Origin: an uncultured Cytophagales bacterium
Lineage (GTDB): Bacteria; Bacteroidota; Bacteroidia; Cytophagales; Thermoflexibacteraceae
Assembly (NCBI GenBank): GCA_938039675.1
Contig: CALHUI010000026.1
Coordinates: 1 to 52,250 of the forward strand
DNA length: 52,250 nucleotides
Direction: 5' to 3'
The position numbers and the translations under genes are program-made. Of the stretch, positions 7,917-16,309 are shown piece by piece (positions within the stretch are counted from its first letter, which is position 1; every line of letters starts with the position of its first letter). A model generated the notes under the pieces. It worked only from the letters and a program-made list of their open reading frames with translations, made no database searches and was not told the DNA's origin.

Positions 7917-10295
7917 ATGAGAAAGTACCTTTTAACCGCCTTTTTGGCAATCTTCCATGCACTCGCATGGGCACAATTCAGTATTTCGGGTAAAATTTCG
8001 GCTGCCGATGATGCCGCAGCGCTTGCCGGCGCATCTGTCGTGCTGAAAGAAACAGGTAAGGGTATTGCCGCCGACGAGCAAGGCAAGTTCAGTTTTTCTG
8101 CTTTGCCTGCCGGTGCGTACACGCTGCAAGTGTCGTTCGTAGGTTATCGGAGCTACGAACAACGCATCGATTTACAGCAAGATGTAACATTGGACATTCG
8201 CCTTGTCGCCACTGCCTTGTGGAGCAAGGAGGTGGACGTATTCGGTACGCGCCTCTATCCGATTACCAAAACCATTGTGGACAAGAAAGACCTTGCGCCA
8301 CAAAATTTGGGGCAAGATTTGCCCATCTTGCTCAATTTTACGCCTTCCATGGTTACTACTTCCGATGCTGGGGCAGGTATCGGTTATACAGGAATGCGTA
8401 TCCGCGGCAGCGACCCTACCCGTATCAACGTTACTATTAACGATGTGCCGCTCAACGATGCCGAATCGCAGGGCGTTTTTTGGGTCAATATGCCCGATTT
8501 TGCTACTTCCGTTGCCCAAATTCAGGTGCAGCGCGGTGTGGGAACTTCGGTAAACGGTGCAGGTGCATTTGGGGCAAGTGTTAATATCACCACGCTTGCG
8601 CCGGAGGACAAAGCCTCGGCGGAAATTACCAATGGATATGGTTCGTTCAACACGTGGCGACACAATGTGGTGTTTCATTCGGGGGTGATTAACAATCGCT
8701 TCAAAATGATGGGGCGGCTTTCTAAAATCACCTCCGACGGGTTTATAGACCGCGCCTTCTCCGACCTGAAATCGTTTTATTTGTCGGGTGTTTATCTGAC
8801 CGAAAAAGGCAGCATTACGGCCAATGTATGGAGCGGTAAAGAACAGACGTATCAGGCATGGTATGGCGTTCCCGAAGAGGAGTTGCGTAAAGGCAATCGC
8901 CGATTTAATTCGCAAACCTATGACAACGAAACCGACAACTACCAGCAAGACCATTACCAACTCATTTGGCAGACGGCAGTTGGCAGCGGCTGGAACTGGA
9001 AATCTACCCTGCACTACACACGCGGAAGAGGCTATTTTGAGCAATATCGCGACAACGACCGCCTCTCACGTTATCAGATAGCCCCAGTGCAGATTGGAAA
9101 TCAGACCATTACACGCAGCGACCTCATCCGTCGCCGCTGGTTAGACAACCACTTCTACGGGCTTACTTGGCAACTGAGCTACCAAAGCCCCCAACTGCGT
9201 GCCGATGCTCCTGTACTGGATTTTCAGTTTGGCGGTGCTGCCAATCGCTACTTGGGTAAGCACTTTGGCGAGGTAATTTGGGCACGGTTTGCAGGCAATA
9301 GCAACATCCGCCACCGCTATTACGACAACGATGCCGTTAAGGATGATATCAACGCCTATGCCCGCGCCAATTATCAGTTGGCAGATGGTCTGTTTGTATT
9401 TGGCGATTTGCAACTGCGCCGCATCAACTACGACTTTTTGGGCTACGACAACCGCTTAGAAAACGTTACTCAAAATGCTAACTTACTGTTTTTCAATCCC
9501 AAAGCAGGTGTGCGATACCTGATAGGTTCTTCCGAATGGTATGCTTCTTATGCTGTCGGCCATCGCGAGCCCAACCGCCGCGATTATACCGAAAGTAGTC
9601 CGGCAAGTCGCCCACGACCCGAGCAACTCCACAACATAGAGGCAGGTTACAGCGGCAGTGTAGGCAATTGGGCGTTTAATGCTAATTTATTTTACATGTA
9701 CTACAAAGACCAGTTAGTGCTAACAGGCAGCGTAAACGACGTAGGTGGCTACATTCGCCAAAATATTCCCGACAGCTACCGTGCAGGAATTGAACTGGTG
9801 GCTGCTTGGCAAATCAACAAAAAATTGAAGTGGGAAGGCAATGCAGCATTTAGCCGCAATAAAATCCGTGCATTTACCGAGTTTTTGGATGATTACGACA
9901 ATGGCGGGCAGGTATCTATTGAACACAAAAATACCGACATAGCCTTTTCTCCCGCTGTTGTTGCAGCTTCTCAGTTGCACTTTGCACCTGCCAAATACCT
10001 GCAAATCTCTTTGCTGACCAAGTACGTGAGTCGTCAGTATTTAGACAATACCCAGCAATTGAGCCGCAGTTTAGATGCGTTTTTTACCAACGATTTGCGC
10101 ATGAGTTACGCTATCCGGCCAAAATTTTGCAGTGAAATAGGTCTGGGGCTGCTGGTAAATAATGTTTTCAATCATCTTTACGAAAACAATGGCTATACTT
10201 TCGGCTATGTCAGCGGCGGCCAACCTACCTACGAAAACTTCTATTTTCCGCAGGCAGGAACGAACTTCCTTGCGCAGGTAAGCGTGAAGTTTTAG
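7917..10295 (+). CDS. TonB-dependent receptor, probable thiamine uptake
   Basis: A 792-residue outer-membrane receptor that takes up a scarce nutrient using TonB energy. It has a signal peptide ending LAWAQ, a carboxypeptidase-regulatory-like beta domain at about 20-100 (ISGKISA, GFVGYRSYE-type end), a plug domain at about 110-230 with MRIRGSDPTRINVTINDVPLND and GAGAFGASVNI, and a 22-strand-type barrel ending in Phe (AQVSVKF). The TPP riboswitch directly upstream implies that the substrate is thiamine or a precursor or phosphate ester; related TPP-controlled receptors are known in Bacteroidota. No inner-membrane thiamine transporter or thiamine kinase follows in this locus. The ATG at 7917 puts the signal peptide at the N-terminus; the TTG at 7890 would add nine residues without value. 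Confidence 0.92.
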   Translation: MRKYLLTAFLAIFHALAWAQFSISGKISAADDAAALAGASVVLKETGKGIAADEQGKFSFSALPAGAYTLQVSFVGYRSYEQRIDLQQDVTLDIRLVATALWSKEVDVFGTRLYPITKTIVDKKDLAPQNLGQDLPILLNFTPSMVTTSDAGAGIGYTGMRIRGSDPTRINVTINDVPLNDAESQGVFWVNMPDFATSVAQIQVQRGVGTSVNGAGAFGASVNITTLAPEDKASAEITNGYGSFNTWRHNVVFHSGVINNRFKMMGRLSKITSDGFIDRAFSDLKSFYLSGVYLTEKGSITANVWSGKEQTYQAWYGVPEEELRKGNRRFNSQTYDNETDNYQQDHYQLIWQTAVGSGWNWKSTLHYTRGRGYFEQYRDNDRLSRYQIAPVQIGNQTITRSDLIRRRWLDNHFYGLTWQLSYQSPQLRADAPVLDFQFGGAANRYLGKHFGEVIWARFAGNSNIRHRYYDNDAVKDDINAYARANYQLADGLFVFGDLQLRRINYDFLGYDNRLENVTQNANLLFFNPKAGVRYLIGSSEWYASYAVGHREPNRRDYTESSPASRPRPEQLHNIEAGYSGSVGNWAFNANLFYMYYKDQLVLTGSVNDVGGYIRQNIPDSYRAGIELVAAWQINKKLKWEGNAAFSRNKIRAFTEFLDDYDNGGQVSIEHKNTDIAFSPAVVAASQLHFAPAKYLQISLLTKYVSRQYLDNTQQLSRSLDAFFTNDLRMSYAIRPKFCSEIGLGLLVNNVFNHLYENNGYTFGYVSGGQPTYENFYFPQAGTNFLAQVSVKF

Positions 10296-10348
10296 ACAGT
10301 AACTTGCACCAACCAAACCACATAAATTCGGTAGCTTTTATGCAAAAA

Positions 10349-10378
10349 CCCGACAGACTTTAAAACCTGTCGGGCTTA
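10349..10378 (+). terminator. Terminator after the TonB receptor
   Basis: An 8-bp GC-rich stem (10349-10356 with 10367-10374, CCCGACAG/CTGTCGGG) with a 10-nt loop, preceded by AAAAA and followed by a broken T-rich stretch. It closes the riboswitch-controlled transcript. Confidence 0.75.
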
Positions 10379-10494
10379 CTGTTTTGATTTTCAACGCTTT
10401 ACAAAAGTGTATTGCCAATTGCTGCAATTTTGCGATGAAAACCAATCCATCCTCCCTGCCGTTTATTAAGAAATGGTATACTTATGCAAACCCT

Positions 10495-11070
10495 ATGCGA
10501 TTATCTCTTAACGTTTCGGCGCCCCGATTTACTTTGAAAGATGTTTTCGGGCGCACCATTGACCTTGCTTCTTATGAAGGCAAACGCGTGCTAATTGCCT
10601 TTTTCCGACATACAGGTTGTCCGTTTTGCAACATGCGTGTGCATACGCTCCAAAAGTACCGCGAGGAGTTTTTCTCAAAAAATCTGGAAATGATTTTCTT
10701 TTTTGAGTCAAAGGAGAGAACCATCCTCAACAGCAGTTTTCACAAAGGTGTTTTACCTATCCCCATCATTGCCGACCCTGAAAAAATTTGGTACAGCATT
10801 TACGGGCTGGAAGAATCGGTGCGCAAGTCGCTTTACAGCCATCTGACGAGCTTTATTCAGACGGCAGTAAAGGCCAAACTCAATAAACTGCCTGTTCATG
10901 CCATGCCCGACGGCGAGTCTATCAATACCATTCCGGCGGAGTTTCTCTTAGATGAAAAACTGATTATCAGGGAGTTAAAATATGCCACTCATCTGAATGA
11001 CCGATTTTCGGTAGAAGAAATACGGGCATTTTTGGACAGAAAGAGCTTTGTGGGCAATACTGCTACCTGA
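10495..11070 (+). CDS. Peroxiredoxin-like AhpC/TSA protein
   Basis: A 191-residue thioredoxin-fold protein. The N-terminus LSLNVSAPRFTLKDVFG is the usual opening of AhpC/TSA-type peroxiredoxins, and the active site reads RHTGCPFC, a CxxC pair near residue 43 in place of the T-x-x-C of classical enzymes. A later segment, ILNSSFHKGVLPIPIIADPE, fits the family. It probably reduces peroxides or thiol targets in the cytoplasm. Upstream in-frame ATGs at 10384 and 10435 exist, but sequence before 10495 has no family character. It faces the signal peptidase-like gene tail to tail; the two overlap by 8 bases at 11063-11070. Confidence 0.8.
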   Translation: MRLSLNVSAPRFTLKDVFGRTIDLASYEGKRVLIAFFRHTGCPFCNMRVHTLQKYREEFFSKNLEMIFFFESKERTILNSSFHKGVLPIPIIADPEKIWYSIYGLEESVRKSLYSHLTSFIQTAVKAKLNKLPVHAMPDGESINTIPAEFLLDEKLIIRELKYATHLNDRFSVEEIRAFLDRKSFVGNTAT

Positions 11071-12145
11071 TAATTTTAAAAAAGCGCATACCTAAAGTGC
11101 TTGAATTGTGAACATTGTTGAAGGAAAGTAGTAAAAACCAAGCCTTGCCAATCACCATTGATTCGGGAACGAATCCGAAAGAGCGCGAATCGTCTTCCGC
11201 ATAACCGCGGTTATCGTTCAGTACAAAATAATAGTTTTGCCGGAAGGTATATTGGCTGATGGGCTTTCCGGCAAGTAAAGCCTTTCTTTCCTGCCCGAGT
11301 TCATAACCCGTTCCCACAAACGTGATAGCATCGCCTTGTTCGTACATCAGCAGCCAGTCATACAAAGCCAGCGTACTGTCATTCACCACAATGGTTGCGC
11401 CTTTGCGAGGCACCCATAGCGGACCCAGAAATGCTTTATTCCACTCAAAAAAACGGTGAAAGGGAAATGTGTTTTCTGTATCTTCACCGGGTGGTGTAAC
11501 GGTTTTTTGCACACTAAGAACGCCGGTCTGTTTCATCAAGGCTGCTGCCTGTGCGGGCGTGCAGTTAATCAAGCAAAAATCTTTGAATTGGCTGATGTTT
11601 TGAAAGCCGCGTTCTATCAGCCAATCAACAGGCTTTTCATGGTCTATCAATACCCAATATTGATACAGTCTTTGGGTGGTGTCCTCTTGGTAATGGGCTG
11701 TTTGCAAACGTTCAATCTGAACCGAATCGCCCGGAAGCCCAATGCAGCGCCCCAAGAATTTGGCACGCATATCAGCCGGTAAGTTTTCCGGCTTGCGCGG
11801 ATGGTTAAAATAAATTACATCGTTGCGTTCTATATTGCCAAACCCCGGCAGCCTGAATATAGGCAATTGAAACCATGTAAGAAAAGTCGGGATACTGTCG
11901 CCAACAAAGGGCTCTGTTAGCGGAATTTTGAGCCATGTGGCAGGTGTTCGGGGGCCGTAGTGCAACTTGCTGACGAGCAAAAAGTCTTCTTTTAACAGAG
12001 TAGGCTCCATAGCAGAGCTGCGCATAGAGGTCAGCTCAAATACAAAAAAATGCAAAGCCCATGCTATCACAAATGCAATTGCGGCTTGTATTAACAGTTG
12101 CTTAAAGGGATGCGGCGATTTGGCAGGTTTGTCGGAAGAACTCAT
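11063..12145 (-). CDS. Signal peptidase I-like protein lacking both catalytic residues
   Basis: A 360-residue protein with one N-terminal transmembrane helix (about 14-32) followed by the S26 periplasmic fold. Box B reads RSSAMEPTL where active enzymes have PSGSMEPTL, so the nucleophilic Ser is Ala (GCT). Box D reads FLGRCIGLPGD where enzymes have IKRAVGLPGD, so the general-base Lys is Gly. Box E reads VLNDNRGYAEDDSRSFGFVPE instead of MGDNR...DSR..GFVP, keeping Asp and Arg. The rest is well conserved and the frame is intact, so this is a pseudoenzyme under selection rather than decay. A true LepB must lie elsewhere. It could act as a chaperone or a binding subunit for preproteins. It diverges from rpsP. 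Confidence 0.85.
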   Translation of the reverse strand: MSSSDKPAKSPHPFKQLLIQAAIAFVIAWALHFFVFELTSMRSSAMEPTLLKEDFLLVSKLHYGPRTPATWLKIPLTEPFVGDSIPTFLTWFQLPIFRLPGFGNIERNDVIYFNHPRKPENLPADMRAKFLGRCIGLPGDSVQIERLQTAHYQEDTTQRLYQYWVLIDHEKPVDWLIERGFQNISQFKDFCLINCTPAQAAALMKQTGVLSVQKTVTPPGEDTENTFPFHRFFEWNKAFLGPLWVPRKGATIVVNDSTLALYDWLLMYEQGDAITFVGTGYELGQERKALLAGKPISQYTFRQNYYFVLNDNRGYAEDDSRSFGFVPESMVIGKAWFLLLSFNNVHNSSTLGMRFFKIIR

Positions 12146-12161
12146 AGGGGTAAATATACGC

Positions 12162-12192
12162 TTGCGTATTTTGTTGGAATATGCTACTTTTG
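12162..12192 (+). promoter_or_regulatory. rpsP promoter
   Basis: TTG at 12162-12164, a 20-base spacer and TACTTTTG at 12185-12192. The predicted start near 12199 leaves a leader of about 45 bases before rpsP. Confidence 0.7.
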
Positions 12193-12243
12193 TAGCGAAA
12201 ATCCTGCGGACGTGTTCTGCAAGGGATAAAGCAAAATTATAAA

Positions 12244-12750
12244 ATGGCAGTTAAAATTCGTCTGGCTCGTCGCGGCCGCAAGAAATTAGCGATTTATGAC
12301 ATTGTAGTGGCTGATGCCCGTTCACCTCGCGATGGTCGCTTCATCGAAAAAATCGGTATCTACAACCCCAACACCAACCCTGCAACCATCGAACTGAACA
12401 GCGATAAGGCTTTGCAGTGGTTGTTTAACGGCGCGCAACCTACCGATACAGCCCGCCGCATTTTGTCTTACAAAGGCGTATTGATGCGTAAGCACCTGCA
12501 AGTAGGTGTGAATAAGGGTGCTTTGACCCAAGAGCAGGCAGATGCCCGCTACAGCGAGTGGGTCAAAGGCAAAGAAGCTCAGATTCAAGCTAAGGTTGAG
12601 CGCCTGAAATCCGGCAAAGAGGCTGACAAGAAAGCCAAGCTGGCTGCCGAAGCCAAAGTGAAAGAAGCGCGTGCCGAAGCTATTCGTCAAAAGCAAGCCG
12701 CTGCTGCTGCGCCTGCGGCTGAAGCAGAAGATGCTCCTGCAGCCGAGTAA
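12244..12750 (+). CDS. rpsP: 30S ribosomal protein S16
   Basis: S16 is a small-subunit assembly protein. The first 80 residues are typical: [32 protein letters not shown] and [10 protein letters not shown]. At 168 residues it is about twice the length of E. coli S16. The extra part, from about residue 100, is a helical Lys/Ala/Glu-rich tail ending with an Ala-rich [17 protein letters not shown]. Such C-terminal extensions occur in Bacteroidota S16. The gene heads rpsP-rimM-trmD, the common translation cluster; rplS, often the fourth member, is absent. A strong terminator lies in the 83-base gap to rimM, so S16 is probably made in excess of the two RNA-modification factors. Confidence 0.97.
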   Translation: MAVKIRLARRGRKKLAIYDIVVADARSPRDGRFIEKIGIYNPNTNPATIELNSDKALQWLFNGAQPTDTARRILSYKGVLMRKHLQVGVNKGALTQEQADARYSEWVKGKEAQIQAKVERLKSGKEADKKAKLAAEAKVKEARAEAIRQKQAAAAAPAAEAEDAPAAE

Positions 12751-12780
12751 TTGTTTACTTATCCGATAAGTACATGCACA

Positions 12781-12812
12781 CCCTTAGGATTTCCGTAGTC
12801 CTAAGGGTTTTT
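12781..12812 (+). terminator. Terminator or attenuator between rpsP and rimM
   Basis: A perfect 9-bp stem CCCTTAGGA/TCCTAAGGG (12781-12789 with 12799-12807), a 9-nt loop and five T. Only 21 bases separate the T-run from the rimM start, leaving no room for a full promoter, so partial readthrough is likely. Confidence 0.85.
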
Positions 12813-12833
12813 CAATAAAATATTTAGAACCTC

Positions 12834-13361
12834 ATGAAAAAATCAGATTGCTTTGAATTGGGTTATATCACCAAGCCCCATGGGCTGGGAGGTGAGCTCT
12901 CCGCTGTTTTTGATGTGGACGATGTACAACCTTATGCGGAGTTGAAAGCCGTACTTGTGGATGTGAAGGGTACGCTCGTGCCATATGAAATAGAGTGGCT
13001 GGAGTTTATGGACAAAAAAATAACCGTCAAGTTTGAGGGCGTTGATTCTATTGAAAAGGCTAATGAACTGAAAAGCAAGACTTTGTATTTGCCGTTAAGT
13101 CAGTTGCCCAAGCTCAAAGAAGGGCAGTTTTATTACCATGAAATCATTGGTTACCGGGTGCAAGATGCTGTGCAGGGAGCTATCGGCAAGGTGAAGGTAG
13201 TTTATACCATGCCCGGGCAAGACCTTATCGCCATAGACCACAACGGCACGGAAGTAATGATGCCTGTAAATGATGATTTTATTGTTAAGGTAGACCATGC
13301 AACCAAAACAATGTTTACTAATTTACCCGATGGCTTGATAGATATTTATCTTGAACCCTGA
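12834..13361 (+). CDS. rimM: Ribosome maturation factor RimM
   Basis: A 175-residue assembly factor that binds the 30S head through S19 and helps late 16S rRNA processing. The N-terminal RimM barrel shows [18 protein letters not shown], and the C-terminal PRC-barrel shows [27 protein letters not shown] and [13 protein letters not shown]. Length and order fit the family. It stands between rpsP and trmD with a 5-base gap to trmD. Expression depends on readthrough of the rpsP terminator or on an unseen promoter. Confidence 0.95.
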   Translation: MKKSDCFELGYITKPHGLGGELSAVFDVDDVQPYAELKAVLVDVKGTLVPYEIEWLEFMDKKITVKFEGVDSIEKANELKSKTLYLPLSQLPKLKEGQFYYHEIIGYRVQDAVQGAIGKVKVVYTMPGQDLIAIDHNGTEVMMPVNDDFIVKVDHATKTMFTNLPDGLIDIYLEP

Positions 13362-13366
13362 TTGCC

Positions 13367-14044
13367 ATGCGAATTGATATTATTACCGGCCTGCCTAAAA
13401 TGCTGGATAGTTTTATTTACCAATCCATCATGCAGCGTGCACAAAATAAAGGATTGGTTGAAGTGGTTGTACATGACCTCCGCGACTATTCGAACAATAA
13501 AGCCCGTCAGATAGATGATTATCAGTTTGGTGGCGGTGCAGGTATGGTTATGATGATTGAACCGATAGCCAAATGTATCCGCAAGTTACAGGCAGAGCGG
13601 AAATATGATGAAATTATCTACATGACACCCGATGGCAAACGCTTTGAGCAGCGAATAGCCAATAAATTATCATTGCTTCAAAATATTATTATCCTATGCG
13701 GGCATTACAAGGGCGTAGATGAGCGGGTACGTGAACATTTTATTACAATGGAACTCTCCATTGGCGATTTTGTACTTTCGGGTGGTGAGTTGGCAGCTGC
13801 AGTGGTTGCCGATGCGGTAGTGCGGTTGTTGCCCGGTGTTCTTTCCGATGAAACTTCAGCCCTTACCGATTCTTTTCAAGACAATTTACTCGCGCCTCCT
13901 GTCTATACGCGTCCTGCAGACTTTGAAGGCTGGAAAGTACCTGATGTTTTACTCAGCGGCCATGAAGCCAACATTGCCGAGTGGCGTTTTCAACAATCAT
14001 TGGAGCGTACCAAAGCCCGCCGCCCCGATTTGTTGGAAGAGTAA
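13367..14044 (+). CDS. trmD: tRNA (guanine-N1)-methyltransferase
   Basis: TrmD transfers a methyl group from S-adenosylmethionine to N1 of G37 in tRNAs, preventing +1 frameshifting. The 225-residue protein begins [13 protein letters not shown] and has the SPOUT trefoil-knot motifs: [20 protein letters not shown] and [13 protein letters not shown]. The late [12 protein letters not shown] with [15 protein letters not shown] is diagnostic. It starts 5 bases after rimM, as expected in this cluster, and is followed by a 248-base gap with two hairpins. Confidence 0.97.
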   Translation: MRIDIITGLPKMLDSFIYQSIMQRAQNKGLVEVVVHDLRDYSNNKARQIDDYQFGGGAGMVMMIEPIAKCIRKLQAERKYDEIIYMTPDGKRFEQRIANKLSLLQNIIILCGHYKGVDERVREHFITMELSIGDFVLSGGELAAAVVADAVVRLLPGVLSDETSALTDSFQDNLLAPPVYTRPADFEGWKVPDVLLSGHEANIAEWRFQQSLERTKARRPDLLEE

Positions 14045-14146
14045 AGCAACGAGCAACGCGGAAGATTTTTTATTTTCAAACAAATTGAGCAAAATATTTC
14101 AGCAAATTTTTCGAGGATAACATCTTTGGCGTGTTGGAGTTGTCTC

Positions 14147-14194
14147 AACTGCATGTATGCAAAAGTGTAATTTATTTTTGAACAACATGCAGTT
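14147..14194. repeat. 10-bp inverted repeat downstream of trmD
   Basis: AACTGCATGT at 14147-14156 is exactly complementary to ACATGCAGTT at 14185-14194 across a 28-base AT-rich loop. It lies between trmD and a bidirectional terminator. No T-run follows; its role is unknown. Confidence 0.5.
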
Positions 14195-14239
14195 AAAATT
14201 TGACAGGGCTTAGCGACTCCTCTGATTCGTGTATAAATA

Positions 14240-14276
14240 AAAAACCTGACCAACCGTTATGGCTTGTCAGGTTTTT
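14240..14276. terminator. Bidirectional terminator between trmD and ferritin
   Basis: An 11-bp stem (14240-14250 with 14266-14276, AAAAACCTGAC/GTCAGGTTTTT) has A-runs on one side and T-runs on the other, so it can act on both strands between the convergent genes. Confidence 0.85.
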
Positions 14277-14292
14277 ATGTAATGGCAGATGA

Positions 14293-14853
14293 TTATGCCG
14301 CTTCTTCGCTTTCGGTAGAGCGCTCGGCTTTAATCTGCTGCAACATTTTACCGATTTCTTGGTCAATCAGCCAGATGCCCTGACCTTCTTCTCCGATAAT
14401 ATCGAACAGTTCTACCAAGCGACGCGCCACAGCCTCTTCTTCGCGCTGTTCGGCAACGTACCATTGCAGAAACTGAAATGAGGCAAAATCTTTTTCCTTA
14501 AAGCAGAAATCTACCAGGTTGTTGATGGCACGGCTTACCGCAATTTCATGTTCCAGAATTTGGTCGAATACTTCGCGGAAACTGCCGTACTCATAGCGCA
14601 AATTGGTGATTTCCGGTGCGATGGCATGGCCGCCGGCTTCGTTGATGTAGCGCATGAGTTTAAGCATGTGCATTTTTTCTTCTTCAAAATGGTCATACAG
14701 GAACGCTGCCGCATTTACAAAGCCTCTGTTTTCGCACCAAGAGGCCATGGAGAGATAGTAGAAGGCAGAAATACCTTCCATACGCACTTGCTTATTCAAT
14801 TTGCTTTCAACTTCCGGATTGAGCGAAGTTTTTGCTGTTATTGAGGTTTTCAT
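14293..14853 (-). CDS. Bacterial non-heme ferritin
   Basis: Ferritins form 24-subunit shells that oxidise and store iron in the cytoplasm. This 186-residue subunit shows the ferroxidase ligands: Glu in RMEGISAFYYLSM, the EEEKMHM pair, and later Glu residues in LEHEIAVSRAIN and AEQREEE. It ends with an acidic tail. The conserved sequence starts shortly after the ATG at 14853 (MKTSITAKTSL); two upstream in-frame ATGs at 14913 and 14919 would add a poorly conserved leader. It is transcribed alone, convergent to trmD and separated by a shared terminator. Confidence 0.93.
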   Translation of the reverse strand: MKTSITAKTSLNPEVESKLNKQVRMEGISAFYYLSMASWCENRGFVNAAAFLYDHFEEEKMHMLKLMRYINEAGGHAIAPEITNLRYEYGSFREVFDQILEHEIAVSRAINNLVDFCFKEKDFASFQFLQWYVAEQREEEAVARRLVELFDIIGEEGQGIWLIDQEIGKMLQQIKAERSTESEEAA

Positions 14854-14945
14854 GAATTTTCTGACGTTTAGAGTACTACTACATAATGCTTTTGCGGCAA
14901 AAAATGTTTTCATTGTCATATAATTTGGAGTGATTCTAAGTCTAA

Positions 14946-15878
14946 ATGAAACATAATTGCGTTTTAAGTGCTATGATGCGCATAGGTCAGATACTGACGG
15001 TGCTGCTGTGGTTTATCTGGATGTATCAGGCTTGTGGCTCAACGCCTCAGATGCTGTTTCCTGTGGAGTCATCATTCGGTGTGCCGCGGGTGAAAGGCTA
15101 CATTGCTACCCACAAACTGCGCGAAATATCGGGTATGGCAGCGGCCATAGGACACAAGGGCAGCTTTTGGACGCACAATGACAGTGGCGACGATAGTTTT
15201 ATCTATCTGATAGACGGCACGGGCAGGTTACAGGCCTTGTTTCGGCTGCAAAAAGTATCAGCTTACGATTGGGAGGAATTGGCTGCTGCGCAATTGGGAG
15301 AAGAAAGACAGCCGCAACTTTTTGTAGGAGATATTGGCGACAACCATGCAAACCGTAAGCATATCAGCGTGCACATATTGCCCGAACCGATGGCGATACA
15401 AAGCGGCCCGATTGGACGAATACCGCGCCGACAGATTACAACCCTGAAACTGACTTATGCCGATGGGGCAAGAGATGCCGAAGCCATGCTAATTGATGCG
15501 GCACATAACGAATTGATAATCATTACGAAGCGGGAGCAGAAGTCGCGGATTTACAGCACATGCTTGCTCCCCTTGCAAAATAGGCACGCTGTTCTTTCTT
15601 TTCGCGGCGAGTTGCCTTTTAACATGGTAACGGCTGCTTCCTTATCGCCCGACGGGACGGAGGTGGTCGTGAAAAATTATCAACAAATTTTGTACTGGAA
15701 ACGCCATAACCTAAGGCAACCACTGGTCGAACTGCTGCAAACGCAACCGCATAACATCAGATACTTGCCCGAGTTGCAAGGAGAGGCCATCGCATGGGCA
15801 GATGACGGCAAAGGGTTCTATACGGCAACCGAATCTCCGCTTTTCATGGGTTCTCCGTTGGTTTTCTACGGCAGATAG
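14946..15878 (+). CDS. Lipoprotein of unknown function, likely beta-propeller
   Basis: A 310-residue exported protein. The N-terminus has a hydrophobic stretch ending MYQACGS, a plausible lipobox, which would anchor it to a membrane. The body carries the phrase DWEELA followed by LFVGDIGDNHANR, a pattern seen in Bacteroidota proteins with predicted propeller folds, and later AEAMLIDAAHNELIIITKR and GEAIAWADDGKGFYTATES, which read like propeller blades. I cannot name a substrate or enzyme activity. ATGs at 14946 and 14976 are both possible. The gene is divergent from ferritin and precedes ytxJ by 51 bases. Confidence 0.65.
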   Translation: MKHNCVLSAMMRIGQILTVLLWFIWMYQACGSTPQMLFPVESSFGVPRVKGYIATHKLREISGMAAAIGHKGSFWTHNDSGDDSFIYLIDGTGRLQALFRLQKVSAYDWEELAAAQLGEERQPQLFVGDIGDNHANRKHISVHILPEPMAIQSGPIGRIPRRQITTLKLTYADGARDAEAMLIDAAHNELIIITKREQKSRIYSTCLLPLQNRHAVLSFRGELPFNMVTAASLSPDGTEVVVKNYQQILYWKRHNLRQPLVELLQTQPHNIRYLPELQGEAIAWADDGKGFYTATESPLFMGSPLVFYGR

Positions 15879-15902
15879 TTTTTTCCCGTCAGTATTTCCC
15901 CC

Positions 15903-15910
15903 TAACTTTG
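15903..15910 (+). promoter_or_regulatory. Likely -7 box for the YtxJ gene
   Basis: TAACTTTG fits TAnnTTTG and lies 19 bases before the start codon. No good TTG is seen at -33. Confidence 0.45.
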
Positions 15911-15929
15911 CCAACTATCTGTTATTGCC

Positions 15930-16280
15930 ATGAAATGGAACACTATACACTCGGCCGCCGATTTGGAAGCCGCCAAGCAGGTATCCCATCAGCAGCCAGT
16001 GCTTATTTTTAAGCATAGCACCCGTTGCTCTATCAGTGCAGCCGCGCTGAGTCGTTTAGAGCGCCATTGGGACGAAGACCGCGCCAAGGGGCTTGTGCCT
16101 TATTTTTTGGATTTGATTGCTTACAGACCCATTTCTAATCAAATTGCACAAGATTTCGCTGTACGCCATGAGTCGCCACAAGTACTGCTGATTTATCAGG
16201 GAGGGTGTATTTACAATGCCTCTCATTTTGATATTGCTTTTGACGATATCATAGAACATTTGCCAAAAATTTCAGTCTAA
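15930..16280 (+). CDS. ytxJ: YtxJ-like bacillithiol-system redox protein
   Basis: A 116-residue thioredoxin-fold protein of the YtxJ (DUF2847) family, proposed to act as a monothiol bacilliredoxin. The active-site phrase is KHSTRCSIS near residue 30, with a single Cys in the T-x-C-x-x-S form of the family. The C-terminal half, RHESPQVLLIYQGG, is the cis-Pro strand. Members restore proteins that carry mixed disulfides with bacillithiol, which would imply that this organism makes bacillithiol. No bsh biosynthesis gene is in the window. It sits 29 bases before serS and may be co-transcribed with it. Confidence 0.85.
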   Translation: MKWNTIHSAADLEAAKQVSHQQPVLIFKHSTRCSISAAALSRLERHWDEDRAKGLVPYFLDLIAYRPISNQIAQDFAVRHESPQVLLIYQGGCIYNASHFDIAFDDIIEHLPKISV

Positions 16281-16309
16281 GGCTTGATGAAAATATAAAC
16301 GCTCAACTT

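Noticed and set aside
8172-9044. 290-codon reverse frame in the TonB receptor
   Set aside because: It lies fully inside a well-supported gene and shows no recognisable domain.
12813-12833. A separate rimM promoter
   Set aside because: Only 21 bases lie between the terminator and the start codon, with no TAnnTTTG.
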